A stretch of 64,000 nucleotides of DNA from Pezizomycotina sp. ARF18. Taxonomy: Eukaryota; Ascomycota. The DNA lies in the NCBI GenBank assembly GCA_002224055.1, contig AZLU01000134.1:49688-113687 (forward strand). Reading direction: 5' to 3'. Positions 1 to 10,553 of this stretch are shown here, piece by piece. The translations under genes and the position numbers were made by a program. Below the pieces are notes generated by a model. That model searched no databases. It was not told the origin of the DNA and was given only the letters and a program-made list of their open reading frames with translations. How positions within the stretch are numbered: the stretch's first letter is position 1; every line of letters starts with the position of its first letter.

Positions 1-455
1 TTTTCTATAAGACGTGCTTGGGAGGTATTTACGAATCTACTTGCTTCCTTAACGCTGGGCATGATCTAGCTCCTGAGCTCTGAAGTCAATATAAACCGTG
101 ATATCTTGATATATATATATATATATAGATTGCGATAGAATAGTATAAAAAGTTCACATTCCCTAGCAGCTCGCAAACATACCCAGAAAAGAACTCGCCC
201 TATTTAGCGGGTTCGTAACCCTTTGATGATGTAAATTTGCTATATTTTGCCTGTCAATCAACGGGCTTTTCATTTTGCACCTTTGAAGTAAAGTGTGGAA
301 ATAAGTAACGAATATTCATTTTCGATATACTCCTTATACGGACACCAAGCTAACCCGATACCTCCTAATTGAGGAAATATCTTTTTATACACACTTAAGG
401 AGGTATACAGATACGACTATAGGTATTGCTATTTACTCAGTATTTTTTTCTTTTC

Positions 456-456
<1 letters not shown>

Positions 457-501
<45 letters not shown>
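457..501. repeat. (ATT)n microsatellite
   Basis: About 15 uninterrupted copies of the trinucleotide ATT in a non-coding region. Confidence 0.95.
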
Positions 502-502
<1 letters not shown>

Positions 503-734
503 GAAAAAGACCGCTGGCGTGATTGAAGCCACTCTGAATCCAAACTGGGAGAGTTCGCTCGTTTCCTTTCTCTAAAGGCTTTGGTCAGCTACTTATTCGC
601 TCGTTTCACTTCCTTTGGGTAAGGAAGGAGGTCTGCAAGCTCTTGAGTGTGCCTACACTCAGGGCATTTAGCGTTGGTAGCCTTGGCAATATTATAGCCG
701 AGGTTAGCATCGTACCTTCAAAAATTTATATAAT

Positions 735-905
735 TGGTCTTCTTCCACAAATTATAATTATAATTACAATAATAATAATTATAATAATAATAAAATTATA
801 TTATATTTTTAGTATTTAAATAAAAAAAAATATATAGTTTTAAATATAATAGCCTAAAATTATTATTTAATAGTATCTATAACTGTAGCGTAATTAAATC
901 TATTT
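735..905. repeat. AT-saturated block, possible RIP remnant
   Basis: This block consists almost entirely of A and T with only scattered G or C, unlike the flanks. It resembles the interior of the inverted-repeat element at 37.2-37.7 kb, but I find no terminal repeats here. It could be a decayed transposon fragment or simple AT-rich spacer. Confidence 0.35.
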
Positions 906-1584
906 AGTCAGTATTTCAACGAGCAACCAAGTGCCATTTTTAGGCGCCCCAAGACGACACGCACCCAGTAATAGAAAGACACGCAACTATACAGCCTTAC
1001 TGTTTTGGTTTGTGGGTCGCCTCGGCAACCGAGTGAGTGAAAAGCACAACACACTAAAAAAGAGAAGAAAAAAAAGAAAAAAAAAAAAAGAGAAAGCTAC
1101 TACCAAGCAGTGGTAAATAATAATAACAATAATAATAAATAATAATAATAATATGCCCAAGCAACCGCCCCCGGTTTCGTTCGAATATAAGGAAACAGAA
1201 ATATCCCTTAAACAACACGCGGGAAAGAGAAGAAACAGGAGAAGAAGAGAAGAGAGAGCAAAAATTTCTCCACGCGAACTTTTTTTTTTTTTTTTTAATA
1301 TTTTTTGGTTACGGGCAAGGAAGTTTTCAGAGCTAAAACAGGAAGAGCTCGTTCTTTCTTATTTCCTCTATTTTTTTTTCTTTTAAAATCCTTGATTGTA
1401 TACCACTTGTTTTTGTTCTCCTAGAAAAATTTCTCTTTAGGTATATATTTCGCCATTGCTAGTTATATACGCCTTCCCAAGCAGCTTCTCGTCAACCCTG
1501 CTTGTAATACTCGAGGCAGAAGAAACTTCAAGAGAATAAAGCCTCAAACACCGACAGTTGAGCTGTCAATCGACAGAACTAGCC

Positions 1585-4500
1585 ATGCCGGCTCAGTCTC
1601 AGTCGAATTATGGCTTGCCATCTGTATCATTTTCTTGTGAGTTAGCCATCACTTTTATTTTCTCCATGTTTTTTTGTGATTGTGGATATTGCTGCTAACA
1701 GGGCCTGAAATCTCTTCCTTCTTTGCATAGTCGCCAACAATTTTTGGGGAAAGGATGACGCCGGTGTTGGGCCGCTCTTGGAACGGATGCACAATGCGAA
1801 AACGAGTTGCGAAGAGTTAAAAGCCTTCTACGGCGGTAAGCACCTTCTCAATTCCCTCTCGTTCTACTTCTTTCGGGAAATAAAATGGTCTAGTTCAACC
1901 ACATAACGAGTAAAGAAGACTGTCTAACATATACGTATATGAAACGAACAATAGCCGAGCATCTTTGGAGGAGGACTATGCGAAGAAAATGTTAGCGCTA
2001 TCGCGGAAAAACTCGGGTCTCAAGAAGGAGGAAGTTTGAAAGCGAGCATGGATACAGTGCGGGCTGAAGTGGAAGCAATGGCAAAAGCTCACCAGAACAT
2101 TGCGGCTCAGATGAGACACGAGCTTGAGGAACCCCTGGCCGCTTTCGCAGGAGCGATAAGGGAACGCCGTAAGATTGTACAAGGCGGGGTGGAAAAGCTT
2201 CTCAAGACCAAAACTTCTCAGACCAATGCCGTGAATAAGGTAAGGGATTGATACAAATAGCCCATCCATCGACTCCGTGATTTTTATATCAGTCTCCGGA
2301 TTCTAATGTTATTGAACCTCCCCACTCGCAATGTTCTCACAGACCCGAGACCGGTACGAAAAAGATTGTCTTCTGATCAAGAACTACCTTGCTCAGGGTC
2401 ACATGGTCATGGGTCAAGAGGAGCGGAAAAACAAGGCAAAGCTAGAGAAAACACAGGTCCAGTTAGCGAGCTCAAATGCCGAATATGAAGCAGCTATCAA
2501 AGCTTTAGAGGATACTACAGTGAGATGGAATCGGGATTGGAAAGCCGCATGCGACGTACGTGTATCAGTACCTTCGATCTATTAAAAGGACGCACCTACT
2601 AATTTTCTTCTCAATAGAAATTCCAAGATCTCGAGGAGGAACGAATCGACTTCTTCAAATCTAGCCTTTGGACTTTTGCCAACATCGCGTCAACAGTGTG
2701 TGTGAGCGATGACGCGGTAAGCTCCCGATTATGAACTACCATGTACTCTCTAGTGCTAAGGCTAACAATGTAAAAATAGTCGTGTGAAAAAATGCGCATC
2801 TCGCTGGAGGATTGCGAAGTCGAGAGAGATATTGTGAGCTTCATTAGGGCAAGGGCACCGGGCAGGAGATCCCCGATCCTCCCAAATACATCAACTTTTG
2901 CAGAGGCGACATGTCGGACGATGGCCTATCAGAAGATGCCGGGGGCTATACAGTGGCGCAATTCCAGCGCGAGGTAATCCTTCTTACCGTTCATCGTCCC
3001 CGAATCCATCTACGTATTCAAACGGCCAGGACCCCACAGAAGGCGCCGAGGACGAACCAGAGGCGGAACCCGAGCCGGAGCCTGAATCCGAGCCGGAGCC
3101 TGCTCCTGAACCGGTAACTCTCCGAGAGTCCCGCAGTAGAGATGCAACTCCATCCAAATCGTCCCACAAGAAGGAGCACAGTTCGTCCAGTAGAAGGAAA
3201 TGAAGTCATCAAAGGCGCATAGAGAAGAGCAAGAGCGTGAACGAGAGTGTGAAAGGAGGCGCGAGAGGGAAATGGAACGCTACGACGAAAGGAATGAGAG
3301 GAATGAGAGGAATGAGAGGAATGAGAGGAATGAGAGGAATGAGAGGAATGAGAGGAATGAGAGGAATGAGAGGAATGAGAGGAATGAGAGGAATGAGAGG
3401 AATGAGAGGAAGGAGGCAAGGAGAAGGACCCGGAGCGTTCCAAACTTCCATGACCGGGTGATGAGGACCAGACGCCGAGGCAGCATCCGCGACACGTTGA
3501 TCATTACAGCTCATATAACAATTCTTCAGCGCGGAGCAGGAACGATGTTCGACGAGGGTATACCGAAGATGATAGTACAGTTCGGCGCGGGCAAGGCCAG
3601 GCCCATCATCATGGTGGCCCGCAGTACGCGAATGGCTCACAGTACGGCCAACAAAAGCAAGTCCCCCGCAACGATCATCCTTTGGATGGAATTACCGCAT
3701 ATTGTCGACAAGCCCCGTCTGACAGAAGCTCCGCCAGCAGCCCAGATTATCGACCAATAAGTAGTAGTACCGGCAGCGAATATTCCAACCCTACTAGCGT
3801 ATCATCGGCGACGCATTCGACCAAGCTGCCGCAGCAGGGAGGGAGCTCGGTTCAAAATCGCCCGGCAAGAAAAGGAGTGGTTTCCTTTCTCACACTCCCT
3901 TCCGGCGCAAGAGTAAATCCGAAAAAGACCGCCCGTCCCCAACGAAAGAAAATCGGCCCTATCCTCCACCTCAACACATTCAAGCGCAGATACCGCCCCA
4001 ACATATTCAGTCCACATGCCACCGCAGCAAAATCAACACATTCAAGCGCAGATGCCGCCCCAGCATGTTCAGTCCCACATGACACCGCAGCCTCAATGCC
4101 ACTTCAGCATGTTCTCCTCCACAGCCGCAACAACAACCGCAACAACAACCGCAGCCGCTTCAACGGTACAAACTCAACCCCAGCGCACATTCAGCCGCCA
4201 GCACCGCCTCAACCTCAGTTCCAACAAGCTCTTGTGCAGTACGGGCAACAACCTCCCCCACCACCACCAGTTGGCAATCATGTGATCAATCATAGAAATA
4301 GCTGGTCTCCGGCGACAGTTCAACGTGGTAACAATCCCACGCCTATCAATCTTAGTAGCGCCATGGGTGGCGGCAGCGGCGGCGGCGGTGTTGGAAACAG
4401 GGTACAGCGACATGCACACTTCTTCGAACACCAAGCAAGGCAGGCAAGCCCTGAGCCTATCGACCCTCGAGCGAGCGTAATGTTGAATGTTGGTGGTAAC

Positions 4501-7421
4501 ATGTTCGGCGTAAATCCCAACGAAACACCTCGGAATGCTTCGGCAGGGAGCAACCAGCCCCCGAAGCAAGAAGAGGTAGAGGATCCCGACTTTGATCCTA
4601 TCGCTCAGGCCTTAGCGGAACTGAAAGGCGTGCACAAGAAGGCTAGCGTCCGAGCTTCTGCCGACAGATTCTACGGCCTGCAAACGCCAGCCCCCGGCCA
4701 CTCCGGGTATAAGATCTGCCCCAATCCCTGCACCTATGTCTGCTGCTCCAGCGATGAGGTCTGCTCCGTCACCTGCTCTATGGCAGCCACTCCAGGTATT
4801 AGGTCGGCTCCTTCACCAGCTCCGGCGCGTTCCCCTGCTCCCATCGCACGGTCTCCTTCTCCTCAACCACTTCCTACCAGGACCGCCCCTTCCCCGCGCC
4901 GCCGCCGTCTCCGCGGCAGACTCCGGTTCCTCCTCGCGCTCTGACTCCTGCTCCGCCAACGCCAGCTCCAGTCCAGTCTGCTCCAACGCCAGCTCCTGTT
5001 CAAGCTACCACTGCTCAGCCACCGTAAGCTCCCGATCAACTACCGCCCCAACTTCTGCTCCTGCTGCCAGACCGGCGCCAGCACAAGTGTCGCCCCAAAA
5101 GAGCGCACTTTCTCTGCCGCCCCGGCATTTACCTCCGCGGCCATGCAGAAAACTACCCAGAGATACGTGAACAAAACTCAGAGTATGCTTGGAAGCCAAA
5201 CAGCAAGCGCGGCAAGGTCTCAGCCCGAACCGGCGCAGGCTGCACAATCAACGCAGTCCCAACAGCAACAACGCCAGCAGCAACAGGAAGCAGCAGAGGG
5301 AACAGCAGCAACGAGAACAGCAGCAACGAGAACAGCAGCAACGAGAACGGCAGCAGCGTGAACAGGAGCAGCGTGAACGAGAGCAACGGGAAAGGAGCAA
5401 AGGGAACAGCAGCAGCGTGAACGAGAGCAAAGGGAAAAGGAGCAAAGGGAACAGCAGCAACGAGAAAGAGAGCTGCAATTGCAACAAGAGCGAGAACGGG
5501 TTCAAAAGGAACAGCAACTACAACAGGAGCGGCAGAGGCTTCAACGTGAACAGCAACTGCAGCAGGAGCAGCAACGCCTACGTGAACAGCAACTGCAACA
5601 GGAGCAGGAACGGCAAAGGCAGCAGCAACAACAACAACAAGAGGAACAGCGGCGGTTACAGCAGCAGCAACAAGAGCAACAGCGCCAAAAGGAGCTCCAA
5701 CGCCAGCAGGAGCTTGAGCGCCAACAGGAACAGCTGCGCCATCAGGAACTTCAACGCCAGCAGGAGCTTCAACGGCAACAAGAGCTTCAGCGGCAGCAGG
5801 AGCAACAATGGCAACAGCAGCAAATGGCAAGCCAGCCAGAGCGTTCAGAGTCACCAGAAAGGCCCTTGAGTGGATACGAAAGCACCGGACAAGAGCTTGT
5901 TCGACGTGGTGCAAGTCCTGCCCCGCAATTGCCTGAACGAAGCAGGTCACCGCGTCCTCAGCTCGGCGAGCAACGTCGACCCTACTCACCCGCCCCACCT
6001 CCGAGTCAGCCGGATGTAGCTCAAGGGCGAGTGTCCCGCAACCACCAACGCAGGCGCCAATAAAACAACAGATGCAGCAGCCTCCCAGGGAGCCAACCCG
6101 CTACAGCAATCCGCCGATCCGCGGGAGGCCTATCAAGCGTATTCCCCAGCCCCAGCCCCGAGGCAACCTACCCCACAGCAGTTCCCTCCGCAGGCGCAGC
6201 CGCAGAGTGTTAGAATGCCTCCACCATCACCAAGAATGCCACAGGCTCCTGTGCAAGCCAGGAGATGCCGCCTCCGAGACATCCCTCGCCATATAGTGCA
6301 ACGCCAGGACCAATGGGAAGGCAAGATATTTCCGCACGGCCTCGCCGGCTCCTTCCTACTATCAAGGCCCTTCACGCCCGGCTCCGTTTCTCCAGTAAAG
6401 CAGCAGCCGCCGCAACAGCAGCAACCGACGCCAACTTTTCAGGCTTACCAACAGCCCCGATCTGACTCTCCGGCCCTATCCTATGTTTCCATGCAACAGG
6501 CCAGGTGTCGCGTGCAGCTTCCCCATACATACCGCCTCAGCAGCAGCAGCAGCAGAACATGCCTCGTGTATACTCTCCTATCCCACCACCCTCCCCTGCT
6601 CCAATGAGGGCCGTTTCCCTGTGCCCCTGCGCCTGCTTCTCCAAACCCATACAGAGCGGTATCGCCAGCTCCTTCAATGGCCCGTTCCGTTACCATGGAG
6701 CGACCCGTTAGCAGCAAAGCACAAGCACGTTCAACGGTCAAGGCAGTATCAGTGGCATGGAATCAATTTCGGAATCAGACTACAACGCCGGATTCCAATC
6801 CCGGCCAAGGAGCAGGACCGCGGGTCCTGCTTCCCAGCCGAATATGAACGGTGTAAATGCGCCTGCCTTACGCCGCACAGGACATAGGTACCGGTGGGAT
6901 GGTCGGCCAGTTAGCCGCGCAAGGCCAGGAGCGCCTTCGGTCAACAACCGCAGGAGCAAGCAAGGCCACAGAGCGCGTACGGCCCAAGACATGGGGAGAC
7001 CGCTAGTGTCTATGGTGGTCCCGAGATCGACGCTGAAACGGCGCCCTTGTGCTCGGAGGTGGGGACGAACAGCAGGGATCGAGCTTAGGGATCCTTCTAA
7101 GCATTACAGCAGAGATGGAAGGCAAATCCTTCAGTATGGTACGTTGAAAGCAATGAAGATTTTAGTTGTTCTTTTTTTTTTTTTTTAATCATCTAAAAAA
7201 ACTATAATCGGACGAAGGAGTACACTAACGTAAAGTCTTCACTTTCCAACAGCTCGCGCTCGATACACATATCCAGCCGCCATTCCAGAGGAACTCAGCT
7301 TCCATAAAGGTGATATTCGGCCATCATCGGACACAGGATGACGGATGGTGGAGGCGAGATTGTCGATGATGACACACCGGCCGGCCTGGTGCCCAGCAAC
7401 TATCTCACTTCGCTCTTTTAA
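1585..7421 (+). CDS. F-BAR and SH3 septation protein (Cdc15/Imp2 family), frames broken by indels
   Basis: Fungal Cdc15/Imp2-type proteins bind membrane through the F-BAR domain and scaffold the contractile ring at septation. Exon 1 (1585-1636) joins at a GTGAGT donor to 1731-1835, where SFANNFWGKDDAGVGPLLER marks the F-BAR start. Exons 1955-2239, 2343-2555, 2618-2716 and 2780 onward carry the rest, including AQGHMVMGQEERKNKAKLEK and FANIASTVCVSDD. A long Glu/Arg-, Pro- and Gln-rich linker follows. The last exon (7253-7421), behind an intron at 7139-7252, encodes an SH3 domain ending LVPSNYLTSLF before TAA. Frame changes occur near 2010, 2850, 2970, 3200 and repeatedly in the linker. The SH3 exon alone needs about three one-base corrections near 7320-7355. 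Family assignment is firm; whether it is the Cdc15 or the Imp2 orthologue is not settled. Confidence 0.9.
3293..3409 (+). repeat. 9-bp coding minisatellite, 13 copies (Asn-Glu-Arg)
   Basis: Thirteen perfect tandem copies of AATGAGAGG encode an (Asn-Glu-Arg)13 tract in the charged linker of the F-BAR protein. The flanking residues are also Glu/Arg-rich. The opposite strand gives a long Ser-His ORF that is only a shadow of this repeat. Confidence 0.95.
3972..4095 (+). repeat. Two-copy 62/63-bp coding tandem repeat in the F-BAR linker
   Basis: The segment beginning CAACACATTCAAGCGCAGAT at 3972 recurs at 4034 with a few substitutions and one-base indels. In the coding frame it gives repeated Gln/Pro/His-rich peptides (QHIQAQ-PPQH-QS-M-PQ). 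The substitutions suggest a genuine internal protein repeat, unlike the indel-only duplications at 10.3 and 15.6 kb. Confidence 0.7.
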
Positions 7422-8627
7422 AGTAATATAGTAGGTTCGGCATCGGTATCTAGGAGCAAAGATCCCCTGTGGAAAGCGGCTCGTCTAGTGCCGTGTGAAG
7501 ATATGAACAGACTTCATCAACAACCCACGGTCTTTTTTCTTTTCATTTGTATTTTTCCCGAAGCATTTTTTACAAGCGCTTTATAACCACTCCTTCGTTA
7601 TCTTTTTCTTTCTTTTTTTTTTTTTTATTTTTTTTATTTTTATTTCAATAATGTTATGAACTTGGTGTCTTTCTCCCCACATTTTCTAGGCGCTTGGACT
7701 TTCACAGGTTAATTGTTTTTATCTTTTACCGTTATTCTTTGTAACTAACCGCTCAAAAACTCATGTCTATAGTATTCATGCTTTGTAATCCTCCTTGTCA
7801 GATTGATATTTATTTAGCGAAAAGGTCCCATGTATAAAGTTCAAGTTTGTAGTTAAGGGTGGGAGGGATCTGGCGCCTTTCTTCTTCCTTCTTATTTGCA
7901 TTTTCTTTGCAAATACGACCCTGTATTAATGATTGAGGTTCTTGCCTTTTGTTAGTTTTCAATTTTTAACGAAATATGTATTACGATTACGATAAAACTT
8001 ATTTTTTTTCAACAATTCCAAGGATCGAATTTCTATACTTCTAATTAAGTCTAGCGAAATCGAGCGGCGCGTAAGCAGTTGAAGCTGTAATGAAACGCGC
8101 AACTTAAACCAAGTGACGTCAATCTAGCCGTATGAACAAGGACAATTGCGACTTTGCATTTATAATAATATAGGCTGAATGTGTATTTACGCTACTAACA
8201 ACAGTTCGACCCTCTAGTTGAGAACGGTGCGCCTAGCTATTCGCACTGCATTACTACCTTCCAAGGTCTAACGATCCTACTTGAAAATAGAGTAAGAAAA
8301 AAAAATAGGTCCTCTCGAAAAAACAAAAGATGTGTGATGACGTTTAGATATTTTTCATTTTTTGAGGACATCTGTGTAACTCAACGTTTAACACCCCGAA
8401 AAAAAAGCTACAGGGGCCATTATTCATTCGTAATTTAAAAAAACACGTTATGATAATCGCAGCATCCAGTCGTAATGTAATGATTAACCGTAAGCAAGCC
8501 CTAGATATACAAAATCTGATATAGTTCCCTCATGCTCATATGCCTCGGAAGAAATAAAAATCCAGCAAATGAAAATAAAAAACCGAGCAAGAAAGGTCAT
8601 AACGTGAACGCTAAATCGAAACAGATC

Positions 8628-8658
<31 letters not shown>

Positions 8659-8837
8659 ACGAAAGGAAGAACGACTGCGTCTGATGACTTAAAATGCAAA
8701 CATAATCGCATTGCTCATGTCCCTTTTCTCTTCTCGGCAGCTTTCAATCTTTGAAAGAATGTATCCAGTACGAATAATTAATTCTAAAAGATATCATTGT
8801 ATTAGCAAATATAACAAATTAATGTATGGTTGAAAAT
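7422..8837. other. Gene-free spacer
   Basis: Presumed 3' UTR of the F-BAR gene followed by spacer. It contains T-rich stretches (about 7605-7650) and an A-tract at about 8629-8653. Short ORFs here are low-complexity and show no conserved motif. Confidence 0.6.
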
Positions 8838-9636
8838 TTACTGACCTTGGTATTCGACCTTGTACGTCGCCGGCACATCCTCGTCCTCCTCCCCAAGCAG
8901 GGGATAACCCCGCTCCTGCGATTTCCAACTTCAACCGCAAGCCTACATTCTCCCCCAGTCCTACCCAGATGATCGTACCGGGTTCCTCAGTGATCGTACC
9001 TTCAGAAGCTGCAGCGGCAGCGGCGGCAAACGCGCTGGCACTCTTCCTTGCGCCAGCTCTATCGACGGACTCGTCACGCCATTTCCGCCTCACGCGGAAA
9101 AAGCTTTCAAAAATCGGTACCACCGACTCAAAGAGGCCTCTGCGTGGGCCGAATTTGACGAGCGACGCCTGTGAGCATACCTGCGTGAACAGCTCGAAGG
9201 ACTCGAGCGTCACGGTCGGTGCTCGCGAATTTCTTTTCCGGTGGGAGAATTCTCGGGAGGGAGAGGGAGAAAATGCGTGTAAAGCCGACCCAGCGCGGGC
9301 AATCCAGGAAGGCTTCCCGGCGTAGCCTTTTGTTGTTGCTGTTGCTGCTGTTGCTGCTGCTGGCTGTGGTAGCGAAGCTTCTCCTGGATCTTGGACGGTG
9401 AAGATCCGCAGAAGGCGTCCAGGTTTTCGGAAGTACCGAGAAGGGTGCAATGGTTATAGGGGGCGCCATAGCGGTGCGAAGGTTTTTTTTTTTCTGATCG
9501 CTATCGCTGAAGAGAAGGGAAACAATCCGATGCTAGGTAAAAAGAAACAAACTCGAAATAACATACCTCTCGTGGTAATCGCAAAGATTAACCGCCTGGT
9601 CATCGCAATGAGTTGAGTAGGGTAGGGTACTGTCAT
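8838..9636 (-). CDS. Unrecognised polyQ-containing protein
   Basis: The product is not recognised. Reading leftward, an ATG at 9636 (or 9603, giving MTRRLIFAITTR) precedes a consensus GTATGT donor. A second exon contains YGAPYNHCTLLGTSENLDAF, then SPSKIQEKLRYHSQ followed by an 11-residue Gln tract (about 9330-9366). Further down FESFFRVRRKWRDES and an Ala-rich stretch are seen. One open frame ends at a TAA at 8838-8840 after VPATYKVEYQ. The basic, hydrophobic N-terminus would fit a mitochondrial presequence, and the start of exon 2 faintly recalls a J-domain, but no HPD motif follows. At least two frame changes are needed, so boundaries are approximate. Confidence 0.45.
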
Positions 9637-10318
9637 AATTGCGGCGAGCGTTGCGCTGAAGGTGGATTGACTCCAGATTTTCCGGAACCATGGGGGAGCC
9701 TTTATATAATACTTACAAGTCCTTTGGTCGATATAATAATAATGTATGCAATGGTTCATAAATAGAAGCAAAGCTCTTTTTTCCAAATAATAGACTAGCA
9801 AAAAAAAAAAATCTTTCTCTTCTCTCTCCACTCTCTCCCTTGTTTAGAATGCGCGTCAATTCTCTCCTTTAGATAATGAGTTCATGCGGGTCATCGTTTC
9901 TGTACATGTAAGTTTCACCTTATGCTCTCGGATATGCAGGTGAGAAGAAGAGGGAAAAAGGGAGAAAATGAGAGAAGAAAAGTAAATAATGAAATAATAC
10001 AATAAATAAATAAAGCAGGCAAGAAAGGAAAAGGGCCAGAATGAGAAGAGGTCGTTATTTTTTCTTCGTTTGGAGAGAGCCGGCTCCACTTTGAGTCTCT
10101 GGCCACTCAATTTATCTCCTCTCTCTCTCTCTCTTTTTCATATATATATATTATTATTGTTATTGTTTTTTTTTTCTTTCTTTTTCTTTCTTTTTTTTCT
10201 CAAGTATTTCCTTCTCTTCTTTCTTCATGTCTTTGATTGCGGAAAAGGGACGAGCTAATATGCATTTCATTAGCCTTACTGGGTTATCTCTACCCTCAAA
10301 GATAACGCTTGCCCTATC
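9637..10318. other. Gene-free spacer with pyrimidine tracts
   Basis: No gene seen. The region carries CT-repeat and T-rich tracts on the plus strand (about 10111-10225) and A-rich tracts at 9798-9811. It probably includes the promoter of the minus-strand gene to the left. Confidence 0.5.
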
Positions 10319-10553
10319 GTCACCCAAGGACCGAAACCACCCTTGTCTTGTTTCGTTCGCTTGTACTTATTTCGTCGTGGATTGGCCACAGATTGGCCCG
10401 GCTTTTTGATTTGAATGCATCAACTCTCCTAAGTGGGTCACCCAAGGACCGAAACCACCCTTGCCGTTGTTCGTTCGCTTGACTTATTTCGTCGTGGATT
10501 GGCCACAGATTGGCCCGGTTTTCTGATTTGAATGCATCAACTCTCCTAGTGGA
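10319..10553. repeat. Imperfect tandem duplication, unit about 118 bp
   Basis: The segment starting GTCACCCAAGGACCGAAACC at 10319 is repeated directly at 10437. The two copies run through the same landmarks (ATTGGCCACAGATTGGCCCG, then GAATGCATCAACTCTCCT) and differ mostly by single-base gains and losses plus about one substitution. Non-coding. It is either a recent duplication in a noisy sequence or an assembly artefact. Confidence 0.9.

Larger units (their letters stand above)
1..1584. other. Gene-free upstream region
   Basis: No supportable coding region. The stretch holds an ATT microsatellite (457-501), a strongly AT-rich block (about 735-905), short purine and TAA-type repeats around 1060-1155 and a T16 run at 1281-1296. 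The part next to 1585 is presumably the promoter and 5' leader of the F-BAR gene, but no specific factor site can be defended. Confidence 0.6.

Noticed and set aside
3018-3443. Minus-strand ORF with long Ser-His-Ser repeats
   Set aside because: It is the reverse reading of the (Asn-Glu-Arg) coding minisatellite of the F-BAR gene; no independent gene signals.
5153-5998. 281-residue minus-strand ORF, Ala/Val/Pro-rich
   Set aside because: It is antisense to the Gln/Arg-rich linker of the F-BAR gene and owes its length to low-complexity composition.
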